Source: Paenibacillus lycopersici (GTDB lineage Bacteria > Bacillota > Bacilli > Paenibacillales > Paenibacillaceae). From it: a stretch of DNA of 64,000 nt. The DNA lies in assembly GCF_010119935.1 (NCBI RefSeq), contig NZ_CP048209.1:4157001-4221000 (forward strand). The letters run 5' to 3'. A program made the translations under genes and the position numbers. Shown piece by piece: positions 1 through 8,922 of this stretch; the first letter of the stretch is position 1; every line of letters begins with the position of its first letter. Below the pieces are notes generated by a model. The model was not told the DNA's origin, searched no databases, and worked only from the letters and a program-made list of their open reading frames with translations.

Positions 1-234
1 CATCGTCGTCACGACGAAATGCTCGCCCCGGGGAAAATGCTGCATCCACAAATATCCACGGTCGGCCAGGCATAATTTGCGTCCGTTGTATTCTTTCCAC
101 AACGGCTCGCGCAATTCATGAATCCGGTAGAACGTCACCAGTCCTTTGAACTCATCCCCGTCCATGGTCAAGCACGTATAGCTTCTACGCAGAATGCGGC
201 GCCAGTTGGCTCGGTCAGAAAATTTACGTTTCAT
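1..234 (-). CDS. DUF402 domain protein, 3' end cut by window edge
   Basis: The reading frame starts at an ATG at 234 and runs off the left edge after 78 codons. The N-terminus begins MKRKFSDRANWRRI and continues with REPLWKEYNGRKLCLADRGYLWMQHFP, here described as a basic start followed by a hydrophobic strand-rich part. This resembles DUF402 proteins of Bacilli (nucleotide or phosphate-ester hydrolase-like fold), where the gene is usually about 180 codons. A purine-rich GGAAAGG lies just before the start. Because the C-terminal half with the family's acidic residues is outside the window, the family call is moderate and any catalytic role is not testable here. Confidence 0.6.
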   Translation of the reverse strand, partial: MKRKFSDRANWRRILRRSYTCLTMDGDEFKGLVTFYRIHELREPLWKEYNGRKLCLADRGYLWMQHFPRGEHFVVTTM

Positions 235-416
235 ACGGAACGACCTTTCCGTTAGGATCTCGCTTCAGTTGCTGCGCGGACATGTAAACAAGCAGGCAGG
301 GCAGATTTCCCTCATTAAAAAAAGATTACCACAATCTAACGGCCATCACCAGCGAACCCCGCAAATAAACCAGGCCCGGCCTGTCCGGCAGACGTTCGGC
401 CGGCCGGATGAACGAC

Positions 417-445
417 AAAAGGAGAACGGCATTCATCCGTTCTCC
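417..445 (-). terminator. Rho-independent terminator of the cyclophilin gene
   Basis: Read on the minus strand, GGAGAACGG and CCGTTCTCC form a perfect 9-bp stem around a 7-base loop, followed by TTTT. It lies about 12 bases after the stop codon of the peptidyl-prolyl isomerase. Confidence 0.85.
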
Positions 446-457
446 CCTTGGTCAAGC

Positions 458-1159
458 TTATTTCTCCGAAATCGTGATCGTCTTGATCACGATGTCTTCC
501 GTCGGCGCGCTCGCTTCGCCTTGCGCGCTCGTCGTGACCGGCGTGGCGGCGATCGCCTTCACGGTGTCCATGCCGTCGGTCACCTTGCCGAAAATCGTAT
601 AGTTCGGCATGTTGTTCAAGCCGGCTGCGTCCGCCCCGGTGCAGATGAAGAACTGGCTGCCGCCGGAATTCGGCTGCCCCGTATTCGCCATCGCGATGAC
701 GCCCTCGTCGTACTTGTACTTGTCGTCCAGCTCATCCGGGATATTATAGCCCGGACCGCCCGCTCCGGTGCCGGTCGGATCGCCGCCCTGGATCATGAAC
801 GTCTGGATAATCCGGTGGAACTTCACGCCGTCATAGAACTTCTCCTTGGACAGGAAGACGAAGTTGTTGACCGTTTCCGGCCGGTCCTTGGCATACAATT
901 CTACGGTAAAGTCGCCTTTGTTCGTGCTGAATACGGCACTGTACGACTTGTTCGTGTCAATCGCCATTTTCGGCTTCTCCGACCACTGCTTCGGCGTACC
1001 CGATTGACCTGCGTTGCTGCCGCTGGCGGACGTTTCCGTCTGGGAGTTCGCTGCGTTTTGGTTTTGTGCCGCGTTGTCTGGTTTCGTTCCGCATGCCGAT
1101 GCTACGAGCAGCATGGCGGACAGGACGACGGTAAGCGCCGTCCGATTCTTCATATTCAT
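458..1159 (-). CDS. Cyclophilin-type peptidyl-prolyl isomerase lipoprotein
   Basis: A 233-residue secreted cyclophilin that should catalyse cis-trans isomerisation of Xaa-Pro bonds outside the membrane. Residues 1-22 form a lipoprotein signal ending VASAC, so Cys23 would be lipidated. A low-complexity linker rich in Asn, Gln and Ser follows to about residue 60. The cyclophilin domain carries FHRIIQTFMIQGGDP, GTGAGGPGYNIPDE and the GSQFFI stretch typical of the active site. The start at 1159 has a GGAGG site 10 bases upstream; the next Met lies two codons in. It sits between the PBP gene and DUF402 on the same strand and has its own terminator, so it may be cotranscribed with the PBP. A role in folding of cell-envelope proteins is an inference. 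Confidence 0.92.
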   Translation of the reverse strand: MNMKNRTALTVVLSAMLLVASACGTKPDNAAQNQNAANSQTETSASGSNAGQSGTPKQWSEKPKMAIDTNKSYSAVFSTNKGDFTVELYAKDRPETVNNFVFLSKEKFYDGVKFHRIIQTFMIQGGDPTGTGAGGPGYNIPDELDDKYKYDEGVIAMANTGQPNSGGSQFFICTGADAAGLNNMPNYTIFGKVTDGMDTVKAIAATPVTTSAQGEASAPTEDIVIKTITISEK

Positions 1160-1209
1160 CTTCGATTAACCTCCGCATTTAAGTTCGTGATGGTCGCGCT
1201 GCTTGCCGG

Positions 1210-3969
1210 TCAAGGAGCGGTGATCGCCGGCTTGTCGCCCGCGTTCTTCGTGCCGTTGGCAGGACCCTGAGGCGTCGTGTCCGCAGGAACGGAGCCGTCG
1301 GCCGGCCCGTCAGCGGCACTGTCGACGAGATTGCTTTGACCGCTCGATTCATTATTCACGCTATTGTCCGGCGTTCCGGAAGTCCCGCCTTCCGTTCCCG
1401 TAGCAGGCGTGTTCCCTGTTCCTGTACCGGTTCCGGTACCGGTTCCCGCTCCTCCGTTGCCGCCGTTCCCGGAACCGCCGTTCGTTCCGCCGCCGGCTCC
1501 CGGCTGAGCCGGCATTCCTTCGCCGCCGTTCCCCGGCAACGGGCCGCCGCCGCTGCCATTATCCGGAGGCGTACCTTCATTGCCCTGGCCGCCGTTCCCG
1601 CTGCCCGGCGGCTGTTCGATACCGCCTCCGCCGTTGTTGCCTTGCCCGTTATTGCTTTGCCCGTTATTGCCGTTGCCTGGGTTGCCGCCATTCCCCGGCA
1701 GATTGCCTTCGTCCGTCGGCGGCGGCTCGATCTCGGCGGCCGGAATATTCGCCTTCACCGTGGCGGACGGCGCGCCTTCCAAGTCTTTCGCCGGATCGTA
1801 AGCCAGAACATAGTACTCGTAATCCATGCCCGGCGCGATGTTCAAGTCGTCGACCCCGGTCGTCGTCAACGAATCGAGCAGCTTGGTGAATTCCGTCTCT
1901 CCCGTCGCTTTGCGATAGATCCGGTAAGTCATTCCTTCGCCTACTACAGGCGACCAGGCCAACTGCACGGCTGCTTTCTGTTCGTTGTAGACGGCGCTGA
2001 AATTCGCGATGCCCGCCGGCGGCTGCTCCTCCGGCTTCTCTTCGGCCGCTTTCGTGAAGCTGCCCTTCGGAACGCCCTTCATCGCTTGGCGCATGACTTT
2101 GCCGAACATGGCCGCCGCTTGCTCGCTGCTCTTCTTGATCATATGATTCTTGTCTGTCTGATCATAGCCCATCCAGACGACGGCTGTCCATTCCGGCGAA
2201 TATCCCGCGAACCATGCATCGCGGTTGTAACCGTTGCTGAGGCCGGGAATCCCGTTCTGCGTCGTGCCCGTCTTGCCGGCGACCGGACGGTCGATGCGCG
2301 CATTGACGCCCGTCCCGCCCTTCTCCAGGACGCCCTGCATCATATCCGTCATGCTCTGCGCCGTAGACGGCTTCATCACTTGCTCGCCTTCAGGCGCTTT
2401 GTACGTATAGATCGGATCGTTTTCCTTATCCGTAATCTTGATGAGCGCATGCAGGTCGACGCTCTTCCCGTCGTTGGCGAACGCGCTGTACGCGGCCGCC
2501 ATCTGGTACGGCGTCACGCCGTACGTCAAACCGCCGAGGCCGATCGCGAGGTTGCGGTCTTTCGAGCTATCCAGCTCGAAGCCGAGGTTTTTCGCGAAAT
2601 TAAGCCCCGTCTTCACGCCGATTTGATTAAGCAGCCAGACGGCCGAGGCGTTGCGGGACTCCTTGAGCGATTGGCGCATGCTGATCGGTCCGACATATTT
2701 GACTTTGTTGGAGTCGGATGGACAGTAGGAGCCGTAGCATGTCTTCACGTCCTGCAGCGTCGATGACGGGGACCAGTCGCCCGTCTCGATGGCCGGCCCG
2801 TATACGGCGATCGGCTTGAACGACGAGCCCGGCTGGCGGGTCATCATCGTCACCCGGTTGAAGCCTTTGTTGACGTAATCGCGGCCGCCCAGAAGACCTT
2901 GAATCTCGCCGTTCCGATGATCGACGATAATCATCGCCGCTTGCTCCTGCTGCTCGTCGACGCTCTTCTCGAAATTGCCGTCGTCCTCGAATTCTTTCTC
3001 GATCGCCGACTGGGCCTGCGTGTTCAGCGTCGTGTAGATCTTATAGCCGGAGATGCGCAGTTGTTCTTCGGAAACCCCGCCAAGCTTCTCCGCCTCGTCG
3101 ATGACGTAGTCGATGAACGCCTGGTACGTCTCCGTTTCTTTCGCATGCTGAACGGGGACATAGTCGACCGCTTTCGCTTCGTCCATCTCCTGCTGCGTGA
3201 TGTAGCCCTGGTCGTGCATCAGCTGCAGGACGACGGCCCGGCGTTCCTTCGACTTGTCCGCATGATTGACCGGATTGTACGTGGAAGGCGCCTTCGGAAT
3301 CGCCGCGAGCGTCGCGATTTGCCACAGCTTCAGATCCTTGAGGTCGGTATTGAAATAATACTCGGCCGCCGCCTTCACCCCGTACGCGCCTTTGCCGAAG
3401 TAGATCCGGTTCAGGTACATCGTGATGATTTCGTCCTTCGTCATTTTATGCTCGATGGCGACGGCGATCGAAGCTTCGGTCGCCTTTCGGAAGAACGTCT
3501 TGTCCTGCGTCAGGAACAAGTTCTTCGCCAGCTGCTGCGTAATCGTGCTGCCGCCCTCGACGGCGCTGCGCGCGACGACGTCCTTCACGATCGCCCGGCC
3601 GATCGAATAGAGGTCGATCCCGAAATGCTTCTCGAAACGCTGGTCCTCCGTCGCGATGACGGCATCGCGCATAAGCTCCGGAATCTCGTTGAACTCCACG
3701 CTCTCGCGGTTCGCGCCAAGCTTCGCCACTTCCTTGCCTTGGCCGTCGTAAATCGTCGACGCTTCCGGCAGCGTAAGTTTATCTTGATTGTCGGCGAGAA
3801 TCCGCTCGCCGTTCAGAATAATAAGCATATATCCGATGATACCGCATACAACCGCAATGGCCGCCGTAAAAAACATCCAGACGGCAAGCTTTCGCTTGTT
3901 CCGTTTCTTCTTGACTTTGCCTTTCTTCTCCGGCTTTCCGTTGTTCCTGCTGCGTGGTTCTTCAGTCAT
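1210..3969 (-). CDS. Class A penicillin-binding protein (PBP1A family)
   Basis: A bifunctional peptidoglycan glycosyltransferase and transpeptidase of 919 residues. A basic cytoplasmic tail (1-28) leads to one membrane segment (about 29-52). The GT51 domain has ATEDQRFEKHFGID with the likely catalytic Glu108, and EGGSTITQQLAKN. The transpeptidase domain has the serine motif SSFK (Ser382), SRN and KTGT. A fibronectin type III-like domain follows at about 650-730. The last 180 residues are a low-complexity tail of Gly, Asn, Pro and Thr, including a run of GT dipeptides. Tails like this occur in other Paenibacillus PBPs, but the length is notable. There is no clear terminator before the downstream cyclophilin gene. 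Confidence 0.95.
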   Translation of the reverse strand: MTEEPRSRNNGKPEKKGKVKKKRNKRKLAVWMFFTAAIAVVCGIIGYMLIILNGERILADNQDKLTLPEASTIYDGQGKEVAKLGANRESVEFNEIPELMRDAVIATEDQRFEKHFGIDLYSIGRAIVKDVVARSAVEGGSTITQQLAKNLFLTQDKTFFRKATEASIAVAIEHKMTKDEIITMYLNRIYFGKGAYGVKAAAEYYFNTDLKDLKLWQIATLAAIPKAPSTYNPVNHADKSKERRAVVLQLMHDQGYITQQEMDEAKAVDYVPVQHAKETETYQAFIDYVIDEAEKLGGVSEEQLRISGYKIYTTLNTQAQSAIEKEFEDDGNFEKSVDEQQEQAAMIIVDHRNGEIQGLLGGRDYVNKGFNRVTMMTRQPGSSFKPIAVYGPAIETGDWSPSSTLQDVKTCYGSYCPSDSNKVKYVGPISMRQSLKESRNASAVWLLNQIGVKTGLNFAKNLGFELDSSKDRNLAIGLGGLTYGVTPYQMAAAYSAFANDGKSVDLHALIKITDKENDPIYTYKAPEGEQVMKPSTAQSMTDMMQGVLEKGGTGVNARIDRPVAGKTGTTQNGIPGLSNGYNRDAWFAGYSPEWTAVVWMGYDQTDKNHMIKKSSEQAAAMFGKVMRQAMKGVPKGSFTKAAEEKPEEQPPAGIANFSAVYNEQKAAVQLAWSPVVGEGMTYRIYRKATGETEFTKLLDSLTTTGVDDLNIAPGMDYEYYVLAYDPAKDLEGAPSATVKANIPAAEIEPPPTDEGNLPGNGGNPGNGNNGQSNNGQGNNGGGGIEQPPGSGNGGQGNEGTPPDNGSGGGPLPGNGGEGMPAQPGAGGGTNGGSGNGGNGGAGTGTGTGTGTGNTPATGTEGGTSGTPDNSVNNESSGQSNLVDSAADGPADGSVPADTTPQGPANGTKNAGDKPAITAP

Positions 3970-4126
3970 GGGTCAGGTTCCCCTCCAGTTCAAATCGCGC
4001 GTTACGCTCTTCTCTCTATTTATACCCTATATGAGTAAACGGCAACGTCGGCATTATAAACATGCAAATCCCGCCATGCATGCGTCTGCCGAGCCGCAGG
4101 CTCGATAGCGCCGCAGGCCCGCAAAG

Positions 4127-4156
4127 AAAAAACAGCCCCGCACGTCGCAAGGGCTG
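4127..4156 (-). terminator. Terminator after hfq
   Basis: On the minus strand CAGCCC pairs with GGGCTG across an 11- to 12-base loop and is followed by TTTTTTC. It lies about 70 bases after the hfq stop and would end the mutL-miaA-hfq transcript. Confidence 0.75.
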
Positions 4157-4226
4157 CTCTTTCGTGCCGATATCCAATTAAACGAAGCATATTCCGAAAA
4201 GGTTTCAAAATATGCCTGCCGGTCGG

Positions 4227-4466
4227 TTACGCTTCGTTGTCTTGCACCTGCATGAGGGAGACGTTGCGCTGCGGGGTAAACGTCGAGATCGCATGCTTGT
4301 ACACCATTTGTTGGCGGCCTTCGCTGTCGATGACGATCGTAAAGTTGTCGAATGCTTTAATGACACCGCGGATCTGGAAACCGTTCGTCAAATATACGGT
4401 TACCGGAACGCTGTCTTTGCGAAGTTGATTCAAGAATGTATCCTGAATGTTAATTGATTTGTTCAT
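4227..4466 (-). CDS. hfq: RNA chaperone Hfq
   Basis: A 79-residue Sm-like protein that forms hexameric rings and binds small RNAs and mRNAs. The Sm1 region contains [18 protein letters not shown] and the Sm2 region contains MVYKHAIST, the Hfq form of the YKHA signature. The length matches Gram-positive Hfq, with a very short C-terminal tail. The ATG overlaps the stop of miaA by four bases (ATGA), so translation is probably coupled. The order miaA-hfq is conserved in Bacilli. In Firmicutes the physiological weight of Hfq is often small, which the sequence does not address. Confidence 0.97.
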   Translation of the reverse strand: MNKSINIQDTFLNQLRKDSVPVTVYLTNGFQIRGVIKAFDNFTIVIDSEGRQQMVYKHAISTFTPQRNVSLMQVQDNEA

Positions 4467-5470
4467 TGCGCGTTACCCCCATCGTCAAAAGGTTGGTTAA
4501 AAGTATATTCAAGTTCCATCCTAAACTTTCCTGCTATTATAGCATGAATCGCTTGCAAATTCTTGTTAAAATTTTCACCGGCGTCGATCCAATGAATGTC
4601 CGGCATATGCCTGAACCAGGAAAGCTGCCGCTTGGCAAAATGCCGCGTGTCGCGTTTCAGCAGCTCGACCGCCCCGTCCAACGACAGATGGCCCCGCAAG
4701 TAATGCGCGATCTCCTTGTAGCCGAGTCCGTGCATGGAAACGGCATCGGCCGGCACCCCGCGTTCGAGCAGTCCCCGGACCTCCTCGACGAGGCCGGCTT
4801 CGATCATCGCGTCGACCCGTTCGTTGATCCGGTCGTACAGAACGGCGCGGTCCATCGTCAACCCGATGATACACAGTTCGTACGGGGACGTTTTTTTCTG
4901 TCCCTTCTGCTGCTCGGTGAACGTGACGCCCGTCAAATGATGGACTTCCAACGCCCGAATGACGCGGCGCCGATCGTTGGGATGCAGACGCTCCGCAGCT
5001 TCCGGATCGACGGCCCGCAGCTTATCGTGCAGCGCATCCGCGCCATTCTCCAGCGCGAAGCGGTCCATCTCCCCGCGGAAAGCGTCGTCGGAGCCGACTT
5101 CGGCGAAATCATAGCCGTAAGCGACGGATTCGACGTACAGTCCGGTTCCGCCGACGATGAACGGGAGCTTGCCGCGGCTTCCGATGTCCGGAATGAGCGC
5201 GGCGCACCGTTCCTGAAATTCGGCGACCGAGAACGGATGCGCCGGATCGCAGATGTCGATCAGATGATGCGGAACGCCTTCCTGCTCGTCCGGCTTGATT
5301 TTGGCCGTGCCGATATCCATGCCCTTGTAGACCTGGATCGAATCGCCGGATATGATTTCGGCGTTCCACGCCTTGGCGATATCCAGACTCATGCGCGTCT
5401 TGCCGACGGCCGTCGGTCCGATCAGCACGAGCAGCTTCGGCTTGTCAGTCGCTATGGATGCTGGATTCAT
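4463..5470 (-). CDS. miaA: tRNA dimethylallyltransferase MiaA
   Basis: Transfers a dimethylallyl group to N6 of A37 in tRNAs that read codons starting with U. The 335-residue protein has the P-loop [11 protein letters not shown] near the N-terminus, then the [15 protein letters not shown] and HHLIDI segments that contact tRNA and substrate. The frame is open further upstream, but the start at 5470 gives the normal N-terminus and overlaps the preceding methyltransferase stop by four bases. The ribosome site is weak, which fits coupled translation. The gene lies in the mutL to hfq cluster. Confidence 0.96.
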   Translation of the reverse strand: MNPASIATDKPKLLVLIGPTAVGKTRMSLDIAKAWNAEIISGDSIQVYKGMDIGTAKIKPDEQEGVPHHLIDICDPAHPFSVAEFQERCAALIPDIGSRGKLPFIVGGTGLYVESVAYGYDFAEVGSDDAFRGEMDRFALENGADALHDKLRAVDPEAAERLHPNDRRRVIRALEVHHLTGVTFTEQQKGQKKTSPYELCIIGLTMDRAVLYDRINERVDAMIEAGLVEEVRGLLERGVPADAVSMHGLGYKEIAHYLRGHLSLDGAVELLKRDTRHFAKRQLSWFRHMPDIHWIDAGENFNKNLQAIHAIIAGKFRMELEYTFNQPFDDGGNAQ

Positions 5471-6237
5471 GTTGGGTAGATCACTCCGTATGCGATTTTG
5501 TTGCGATGGCGGCGTTCGAAGCCGAGCCGCTCGAATTCCCCGCTGTCGCCGTGCTCCTTCAGCACGACGCATTTGCGCGCAACGCGCAATGCCTGCCGCA
5601 CCGACGCTTCCTGGAGCGCCGAGCCGTTAGCAAGTCCGCGAAGCGGCGCCAAAGCCGAAGAATCGTGCAGCGGGTGGCGGAACATCGGATCGAAATAAAC
5701 GATGTCCGCGCTCTTGTCCGGTAATTGCGTTAGATAGGTTAGATGGTCGGTACAGCGCATCTCGATGCGCCGCAGCGCCTCGTTGACGTCTTCGTGCTCC
5801 GTCCGGTACGCGCGCAGCCCTTCGCGAACGACCGTGTACAGCATGCGTTCGCTCTCCAGCGCGATGACGCTGCCTTCCGTTCCGACGGCGTAGGAGAAGA
5901 CGATCGAATCCGATCCGAGTCCTGCCGTGCAGTCGATGACGGAATCGCCCGGCATGCAGCCGGTCAGCGCGATCAGCGGGTCCCGTTCCCCTTTGCGCAT
6001 CCGCTTGACGCGGACGTACGCCATGCTGGGGTGAAAATATAACGGCTCCTCCGAATCCTCATAATAGCGCAGTCCGCGATCGTCTGCAACAAGGAGCCGG
6101 GCGTCCCCGTATTTGCGCCCCAGCGTCTGCAGCGAGTCCTGCTTGCGCGGAACGAAGCGTCCGCCGACCTCGAGGGCGATACGCTGGGCATAGGCGGTCT
6201 GCGCCTCCGACGGCTTCTGCGGCGTCGTGACGATCAT
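5467..6237 (-). CDS. RsmJ-like class I SAM-dependent methyltransferase
   Basis: A 256-residue methyltransferase related to the SAM_MT/RsmJ family, which in enterobacteria modifies a guanosine of 16S rRNA. The SAM-binding motif is SVIDCTAGLGSDS, and the acidic loop YFDPMFRHP corresponds to the catalytic motif IV of the family. The N-terminal third carries the LEVGGRFVPRKQ segment seen in Firmicute members. The ATG overlaps the mutL stop (ATGA), and the stop overlaps the miaA start, so it is translated in series with both. The substrate in this lineage is not shown by the sequence; 16S rRNA is the family-based guess. Confidence 0.82.
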   Translation of the reverse strand: MIVTTPQKPSEAQTAYAQRIALEVGGRFVPRKQDSLQTLGRKYGDARLLVADDRGLRYYEDSEEPLYFHPSMAYVRVKRMRKGERDPLIALTGCMPGDSVIDCTAGLGSDSIVFSYAVGTEGSVIALESERMLYTVVREGLRAYRTEHEDVNEALRRIEMRCTDHLTYLTQLPDKSADIVYFDPMFRHPLHDSSALAPLRGLANGSALQEASVRQALRVARKCVVLKEHGDSGEFERLGFERRHRNKIAYGVIYPT

Positions 6238-8618
6238 GACATCACCCGCTTGAACATTTTCTCGAGCTGGTACGTCGTCATATGGACGACGATCGGCCTG
6301 CCGTGCGGGCAGGTGTACGGCTGCGAGCAGGCTGCGAGGCGGCGCAGCAGACCTTCGCCTTCTTCTCGCGTCAGCCTGTCGTTCGCTTTGATCGATGCTT
6401 TGCACGAGCACATGATCGCCGACTTCTCCCTCAACTTGCCGATATCGACGGCCCCGCGCTCCTGCAGCAGCCATTCCGCCATCTCCTCGATGACTTCGCC
6501 TTCCTCGCCGGACGGCAGCCATTCCGGATAAGACCGGACAAGGAACGCGTTGGCGCCGAATGGCTCCAGCTCCACGCCCGCTTCCTGCAGCACATGCAGC
6601 TTGCTCTGCAGCGAGGCCGCTTCCGCCGCCGTGAATTCCAGCGTCAGCGGCACGAGCAGCTGCTGGCTCGCTTGTTCGGGACGGCCGAATTTATCCAAAT
6701 AATACTCGTAATTGATCCGTTCATGCGCCGCATGCTGATCGATGAGGAACAAGCCCTCTTCGTTCTGGGCGACGATATAGGTGCCATGCAGCTGCCCGAT
6801 CCAATACAGCTCCGGGAATGCCGGCGATGCCGCATGCGGCTGTGCCGATTCAGACGGCCTCGGATCGGACGGCGCTGCATATGTCTGTGCCGCTTCGGAA
6901 GGCGCGGAGTCGAGAGGCACTGTTACCACAGGCCCGGTTCCGGACGAAGCAGCTGCGGACAGTACAGCTTCGGACGCTTGACGTTCGTGTGCCGGGACGG
7001 AGTCCGCGATCTCGGCCGCTTCGCTGGATGAACCTGTCTCGCCGCTTGCTGCCATGCGGGCGGTATCGGCGGACGGCAAGCCGGCGCCCGCGCTCGCGTC
7101 GACGGCACGCCGAAGAGCGGCGTCGTATCGATCGGCGGAGATGCCCGTTTCCCGCGCGCCCCATGGATTCCGCTGCGCGCCTGGCGGCGCGTACAGCCGT
7201 TCCGTCGCGTCGCGCGGAATCGCCGCATCGCCGTTCGGCCGATTAAGCGCAGCTTGGCTGCGATACGGCGGCTCGGCGGCGAACCTGTCCCTTGCGGAAG
7301 GCCCATCGGACATGCGGCTGCCGAAGCTCGATTCAGCCTTGTCGAGCGCGGCTGCGACTTCCGAGGCAGACGGCGCCTGCCCGGATTGCCCGAGCGGCGG
7401 CCGGCCGGGAACGTTTGCGCCGGCGGATGCAGGCTGGCGGGCTGCTGCGCCATAGCCGCTCGCGAACGGCGTGCTGCCGGAAACCGTCTGCGGCATCGCA
7501 TGTTGGCCGTCCGCCGCCGTTGGCTGGTGGCCTTGCCCGATGCCGGGCTCAGGCTGATGGAACGAAATCCGGTCTTGGACGAATGCCGGCTTCGACCGTT
7601 CGGCCGGCGCGGCCGGCCCCGGAATATGGCGCTGCTTGCCGAGCGCGCGTCTGATCGCGTCCTCGATGAACTCGCGCAGTTCGGCTTCTTTGCTGAATCT
7701 GACTTCCATCTTCGCTGGATGCACGTTCACGTCGAGCAGGGACGGATGCATGCCGAGCTCCAGCACCGCGAGCGGAAACCGATTGATCGGCAGCAGCGTA
7801 TGATACGCCTGCAGCATGGCCTGGTTCAGCACGAAGCTCTTGATATACCGGCCATTGACGACGATGGTGATGCCGTTGCGGTTGGAGCGCGTCTGCTCCG
7901 GCTTCGATATGACGCCGCGCAGCTCGTAATCGGGATGCTCGCCTTCCACCGGCAGCATCGCTTTGGCCGTCGCGGAGCCGTAGATGGCCGCGAACGTCTG
8001 CAGCCGGTCGCCGCTGCCAAGCGTGCGCAGCAGCATATTGCCGTTATGCCTTACCGTGAAGGCGATGCCGGGATGCGCCAATGCAAGCCGGTTGACGTAG
8101 TCGGCGATATGGCCGAGCTCCGTTTGAATCGTTTTCATATATTTGAGGCGCGCGGGGGTGTTATAGAACAGTTCCCGCACGCTGATATCCGTTCCTTGAG
8201 GCGAGCTCGTCTCTTCGTTGGCCGTAATCGTGCCGCCTTCGATGACCAGCCTGCGGCCGAGGCCGCCGCCGTCCGGGGCGGACACGCATTCCACCTTCGC
8301 GACCGCCGCGATGCTCGGCAGCGCCTCGCCGCGGAAGCCGAGGCTGGCGATGCGGAACAAATCCTTGCTGGAGGATATTTTGCTCGTCGCGTGGCGGAAG
8401 AACGCCGTCTCGATATCGTCGCCCTCGATGCCGGAGCCGTTGTCCGTTACCCGGATCAGCGACAGCCCGCCTTCTTCGATGACGATGTCGATCGTCGTGC
8501 TGCCCGCGTCCACGGCGTTCTCGACGAGCTCCTTCACGACGGAGGAAGGCCGTTCCACGACCTCGCCCGCGGCGATTTGGTTGGCCAGCTGCTCGTCCAA
8601 TATGCGGATTTTGCTCAT
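6234..8618 (-). CDS. mutL: DNA mismatch repair protein MutL
   Basis: A 794-residue mismatch repair ATPase and nicking endonuclease that works with MutS. The N-terminal GHKL ATPase has ELVENAVDAG, DNGSGI and the FRGEALPSI motif. A long, poorly conserved, Ala/Ser-rich linker covers about residues 340-600. The C-terminal domain contains DQHAAHERINYE, the DQHA(X)2E(X)4E metal-binding endonuclease motif found in MutL of organisms without MutH, and CPHGRP near the end. The start at 8618 has GGAGGG nine bases upstream; the longer open frame has no support. mutS lies upstream, separated by a repeat-rich gap of 304 bases. Confidence 0.97.
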   Translation of the reverse strand: MSKIRILDEQLANQIAAGEVVERPSSVVKELVENAVDAGSTTIDIVIEEGGLSLIRVTDNGSGIEGDDIETAFFRHATSKISSSKDLFRIASLGFRGEALPSIAAVAKVECVSAPDGGGLGRRLVIEGGTITANEETSSPQGTDISVRELFYNTPARLKYMKTIQTELGHIADYVNRLALAHPGIAFTVRHNGNMLLRTLGSGDRLQTFAAIYGSATAKAMLPVEGEHPDYELRGVISKPEQTRSNRNGITIVVNGRYIKSFVLNQAMLQAYHTLLPINRFPLAVLELGMHPSLLDVNVHPAKMEVRFSKEAELREFIEDAIRRALGKQRHIPGPAAPAERSKPAFVQDRISFHQPEPGIGQGHQPTAADGQHAMPQTVSGSTPFASGYGAAARQPASAGANVPGRPPLGQSGQAPSASEVAAALDKAESSFGSRMSDGPSARDRFAAEPPYRSQAALNRPNGDAAIPRDATERLYAPPGAQRNPWGARETGISADRYDAALRRAVDASAGAGLPSADTARMAASGETGSSSEAAEIADSVPAHERQASEAVLSAAASSGTGPVVTVPLDSAPSEAAQTYAAPSDPRPSESAQPHAASPAFPELYWIGQLHGTYIVAQNEEGLFLIDQHAAHERINYEYYLDKFGRPEQASQQLLVPLTLEFTAAEAASLQSKLHVLQEAGVELEPFGANAFLVRSYPEWLPSGEEGEVIEEMAEWLLQERGAVDIGKLREKSAIMCSCKASIKANDRLTREEGEGLLRRLAACSQPYTCPHGRPIVVHMTTYQLEKMFKRVMS

Positions 8619-8660
8619 GAAGCCGAACCCTCCTTTGCGATGATGAATCGATGGCATTCG

Positions 8661-8810
8661 GATCCCGGCGTACAGGTGCACGGGATGCTGCCTTAGATGT
8701 CCCGGTATACGGGGGCTGCTTAATACGATCCCGGTATACTAGTGCGCGGGATGCTGCTTGATGCTCTCCCGGCACATACGGGTACATGAGATGCTCCTTA
8801 ATTGCTGTGC
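8661..8810 (-). repeat. Degenerate ~37-bp direct repeat, four units
   Basis: CCCGG-starting units begin at 8664, 8701, 8730 and 8768, giving spacings of 37, 29 and 38. Three of the four contain a GATGCT(G/C)C block in the second half. In three units TCCCG pairs with a following CGGGA or close variant, so each could form a small hairpin. The array fills the mutS-mutL gap together with a second, shorter repeat. No credible gene is present in any frame. Confidence 0.7.
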
Positions 8811-8860
8811 TGTTATTTCGTTTGAAACCAAGTATTTCCTATCGTGTAACCGAAGGATCT

Positions 8861-8905
8861 TGGAACTGATTCGCTTGGAACTGATTCGTTCGGAACTGAT
8901 TCGTT
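8861..8905 (-). repeat. 15-bp tandem repeat, three units
   Basis: Units (T/C)GGAACTGATTCG(C/T)T start at 8861, 8876 and 8891 with only end-base differences, followed by a partial unit CGAATC. The repeat ends about 18 bases before the mutS stop codon, so in the minus-strand transcript it lies just downstream of mutS. Confidence 0.85.
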
Positions 8906-8922
8906 CGAATCAAGCGCCGGCG

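Noticed and set aside
7254..8696. 480-codon plus-strand ORF opposite mutL
   Set aside because: Antisense shadow of mutL; Arg-rich product without motifs.
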